This document shows, piece after piece, positions 60,018-64,000 of a stretch of 64,000 nt of DNA (position 1 is the stretch's first letter; each line of letters starts with the position of its first letter). Below the pieces are notes generated by a model, which saw nothing but the letters and a program-made list of their open reading frames with translations, was not told where the DNA came from and ran no database searches. This DNA is from Larimichthys crocea (taxonomy: Eukaryota; Chordata; Actinopteri; Sciaenidae), in contig NC_040016.1 in assembly GCF_000972845.2 (NCBI RefSeq), positions 19,122,098 to 19,186,097 on the forward strand, read 5' to 3'. The position numbers and the translations under genes were made by a program.

Positions 60018-63000
60018 CTGGGGGGCGAGGGGGCAGGGGAGGGCGAGCCGACGTCAGTGCACCGCAGTCCAGCCCGAGAGGTAGAGGAAGCTATGGAGGA
60101 AAAAGGAAGGGTAAAAATACGAGGTGAAAACAGAGAAGGACGGCAGAAACGACCAAAATCTGAGGTGAAGTTAGGCCTGAGTACTTCCAAAAGTGATCCT
60201 CCCTATCAGAGGTCTGTAGGGATCCCTGAACAGAGAAGCTATCAAGAGTGGACGCCATGTAAACACAGACTGCCTCAACTGACTCACTGTAGAGAAGCTT
60301 GACTCAGTGTGTAATTGAGTGCATTAGTGTGGAAGAGAGATGTGAGAGGAGAAGGGGAAGTGTGCAATGTTGTGATGCACTTTTTTTAAATATGTGAACC
60401 GAGCTGTGTCTTTGTGGTTAGACGCTTTACACTATACTTAATGTGTACGTGTTTGTTCTCCCGTTCCTTTAGCAGTGTTGTGATGGACCTGCTCAACTGA
60501 AGTTTGGGCATTACCTTCCTCGTTTCGAGATAACCATCACTAAAAGATAACCTCCGCTCATGCTAATTATGACATTCAAACTAGGCTAAAGACGTCACGG
60601 ACCGATCACTGTCAGCGATGAAACAGATTCTCATCATATTCTGGGTAAGAGTGCAAACGTGGCATATTTCCAACACTAACATCCACCTGTCAGCTACGGA
60701 TCTTTTGCGCCGGTGCTGCTCCACTCACAGATACGCCTACAACCCTTTATTGCAACACTTGGCGAGCGTTTCCCCACCCACATGCGCTCTATGTTCCTCC
60801 TGAATGAAAGGCACGCAGTCGATTGTTTACAAGTTGCTCAAAGATAGGTTGTAAGAATCCTATTTACTAAGTGTATATGCCTCGGAGCTCCCTCTCTCTC
60901 TCTCTCTCTCTGCTACAGTGTCTCTTTCTGTCTGCACCTCGAGGAAAAATTCTCTGGAATAAATCCGGCTGTTTGTCTCATGTGATGTCTGTCCTGTATG
61001 TAAATGTATGAAAAACAGACCAGACGGCTTTTCATGGCATCGTCCATGTCATCAATCTAAAATGTCACGTCTTTACAAGCGAGTGAGTGTTGCATAAACG
61101 CATATGCAGAAATACAAAAGTTAAAAGTCATTTCAGATAATACCTAATTAAATAATAAGTAATAATCTGTCCAACTATTATGCCTATTAATTTATTTTTA
61201 TAGCTATCTGGGCAGCTGATTCTTTGTCGCTGTGAGACGGATTTCCATTTCGGGTATCGCACATCACGTTACTCTGCTTTAATATTTCAAATGGCCATTG
61301 TAAATCAGCCTTTCCTTTTTAAACTACAACTGCAGTTTTTTTTAAAAAGATTACATTTTTTAATTCAAGTAAGGAGACAAGAAGTGAATAATAAATCACT
61401 GGATATGTCACAGTAACTGAGACTCTTCAGTAGGGTGTGTAGTATTGCGCCAGAACATGTTGGGCAAGTACAGCAAACCAAACTGAATCTCTGCGCGCTC
61501 CGTGTAGATCTGACTTTATCAATTAAGTTGTCATATCTATCCTCAGGATTGAAAGAAGATATTGTGGTACGAAGGAAGTTTGCCGAACTCTCTGACCCCC
61601 CAAATGTCCCACCCACCCAAAAAAGAAAGGGTGAAGTACGAGGTTCTTCCTCATAATGGTGAACAGGTCTTGTGGATGTCATGTGGTCTTGTTGTTCTTG
61701 GGTGATCATGTGAACAGAAGGACGATGGAGAACCCCCCTGTAAACCCTTCGTAACACATCCTCCTCTTTTCTCACACGCATACACGCACACACACAAACA
61801 TGCATACATGCACACAAACACCGGGGAGTCCCAGGATTGATAGTTCCCCTTCTGCAATGACTTGTGTTCGTCCTCTGAATGACTAAGCTCGTCTGGAACC
61901 ACAAAGGTATGATGAAAAATACCAAGAGCCAGGTTTCTACTGCGTTCTACTGTTGATGTTAATGTGCTGCGAGACAACTAGAAACAGCAAAGCAGTGACA
62001 GAGACATCAGGGCCCGAACAACCAATCAGAAACCGATTCCTCCAGTCTCTCATCAGAAACACTGTCTGTATATGGTCATAAAGAGAGAAAGACACCGAGA
62101 GAAAGACAGAGAGAGAGAAAGAAAAGCTCATTGTGCGTGAGGTACAATAAGAAGGGCAGCTCCTATTGAGGACTGAAGCCGCCTGTTGTCCGAAGTGTAC
62201 ATTTCAGCACCCGAGGGGGCACACACTGCCCGCTTTGTGCCCATTGGATGGCCCACATGAAAAACACACACCCATGCAGAGATACACATTGAAACACACA
62301 CACATTCCAACACAAACATGCAGCAGGACTTGGACTCGAGGACAGCCTCTGACACCAGCAGCTCCAAAAGCGCCAAAACGGACTAAAATCATCTCGTATC
62401 CATAAACAAAAAGTATCAATCACAGCGGGGAGTCTCGTCGTCTGTTCTGCTCTACACTCTCTACACACTACACTCGCAGCTACTGATGCTGTCCTTTCGC
62501 ACCTACTGCAAAAAAACGCCTGGAGCTTTAGAGACTTTAGGACTGGCGATGAAAGGTGGTCTTTCAAGGTGCTCGCTTACACTGACAAACAACAAACACA
62601 CACACATGGTGGTGGAATGCTGCACCGTGTATTTATAGAGTCTGACAAATGGGGTGATTACATCTCCAAACTCAATCGGCAAGGTAGGAATGCCAGCCAG
62701 AGGAGGCCGTGTGCTCCGTGCTCCGAGGGTGTGCTGCACAGACTCTAAATCCCCTTTGAGGCAAATTTTATTTGTATAAATAAAACTAAAATTGAGTTGT
62801 TGTCTTCCAGATGGAGCACAGCCAACGATATTATGTTTCACCGTAGAGCTCAATTAGGTTTTCAATGCCCAAAGCCATAAAGTGTAAACTGAGCCTCTTA
62901 TTTAACTATCCTGAACTACAGCGTTTCTGCTTAACAGGCTAAACAGAGTCAAGTTTCAACACTTCCCCAACTTCAGTAATCAATAGCTGCTACTTCATAA

Positions 63001-64000
63001 CAAAACATCAGCGCTGAGAGGGAATAACACACATAAATCAAGTGTACGGTGTTTTTTCTGGTTGTAGATGAATCTACATATGTGGCACTGACGCCGTTTG
63101 GCTCTCTGACACAGGTTTGAATCCCCTCCGGAGAAATAAAGAGGTTCCAAACTGGTCGGTTTGGTTAATAACGCACGCGAGTTAAGATTACATGAACCCG
63201 CTTATGACGGCAGATGTAGCAATGATTACATAACACTATGCAATTTTAAAACACATGTAAAGCATGGCACGTATTGACTCAAATGGTGACTAAGCCGTGA
63301 TATATCATATACACATTCTGCAGCATGCAAACACACATACTGACAGAATATCACTTCCTGATATCATATGGTGACACACTGCTACCAGGCAGCATGATCT
63401 CCCACATGGGTCTTCCCATTGCCTGGCATCCACTGGGCTAAGCAGGCATTTGTGACGCAGTACAGGCACACAGCGGCCATTGTGTGTCCGACGCTGTGAT
63501 GTCACAGCCCCTTCACTTCAAACACTGATAGCCAGTGGGAGGATGCAGAGCGGAGGAAGCCCGGGTCAGAGGTCAATTCTGGATTGTGCCACAGATTGGT
63601 CACATACATACATGCCAACCATAAGCTCACAATACACAATAGGTAGAAGCGAAGCGCAGAACACATCAAGCACGCTGTGCAGATTGTGATGACAGCTTTT
63701 GGATGCATGTGCAAAGTGTAACATGTACACATACACACTCACACCCGGGTGCAGTGTGGGGCAATGGCACCTGTGCTCAGAGACATGGTGTTAATTTGTG
63801 CAGTGTGTATTTTTAGAATTGACTGTGCGATGCCAAGAAAAGTGACCGTACACACACACACACACACACACACACCTAGATGCTCTCTCATAACAAAGCG
63901 TGTGCATTCACACATATGCAGCCACAGCTGCTTAACAGAAGTCAAGAGACAATTTATGGACGTATTGGAAAAAGCCGTGTGACAAGTGGAGTTATTTCTG
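60018..64000 (-). other. tfeb: tfeb 5' region: probable intron between non-coding first exon(s) and coding exon 1
   Basis: The AG at 60019-60018, after a C-rich tract, implies splicing from an upstream non-coding exon. I cannot locate that exon, and the promoter may lie outside the window. The region holds (CA)n at 63850-63873, (CT)n near 60892-60911, AT-rich stretches near 61140-61200 and no recognisable coding sequence or RNA gene. Confidence 0.5.

Overview
The window is nuclear DNA of a ray-finned fish, probably a percomorph teleost. It has spliced vertebrate genes with GT-AG introns, tRNA-derived SINEs, foldback DNA-transposon remnants and about forty (CA/TG)n arrays. The clade call is an inference from repeat style and gene content; no alignment could be run.

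Two protein genes face each other. At the left edge, on the + strand, are the last two coding exons of mdfi, the MyoD family inhibitor (872-1243 and 1925-2178); its earlier exons lie outside the window. At the right, on the - strand, is a complete ten-exon coding sequence for tfeb, the bHLH-leucine zipper transcription factor of lysosome and autophagy genes. Its start codon is at 60015-60013 and its stop at 50343-50341, giving 521 residues. All ten exon boundaries join in frame. The MDFI-TFEB pair in convergent orientation matches the human 6p21 order FOXP4-MDFI-TFEB, and it separates this locus from the paralogous FOXP2-MDFIC-TFEC one.

Between the genes lie about 48 kb with no coding exon I can support. 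From 2.2 to 5.7 kb is the probable mdfi 3' UTR. From 12.2 to 15.0 kb is a disturbed block: an (AT)n run, a hAT-like inverted-repeat end, two copies of a 0.9 kb repeat and a 10-base N gap. The second copy is strikingly T-depleted and is probably an assembly or base-calling problem. From 18 to 46 kb, (CA/TG)n arrays alternate with AT-rich, homeodomain-motif-rich islands that look like vertebrate conserved non-coding elements. Mobile elements include a foldback element (31.1-32.2 kb), a TIR element split by a SINE with perfect target-site duplications (34.5-35.2 kb), an inverted second SINE copy (35.6-35.8 kb), a LINE-like 3' tail (37.3-37.5 kb) and a third tRNA-type SINE (46.9-47.2 kb).

The two genes do not form a pathway. 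MDFI restrains myogenic bHLH factors in the cytoplasm. TFEB is a nutrient-controlled bHLH-ZIP factor. The most informative details are in tfeb: the Rag-GTPase docking sequence is split between a ten-codon first coding exon and exon 2; intron 9 is 90 nt and fully open in frame inside the leucine zipper; and the C-terminal region carries a long His/Gln tract. No new multi-gene system is visible.
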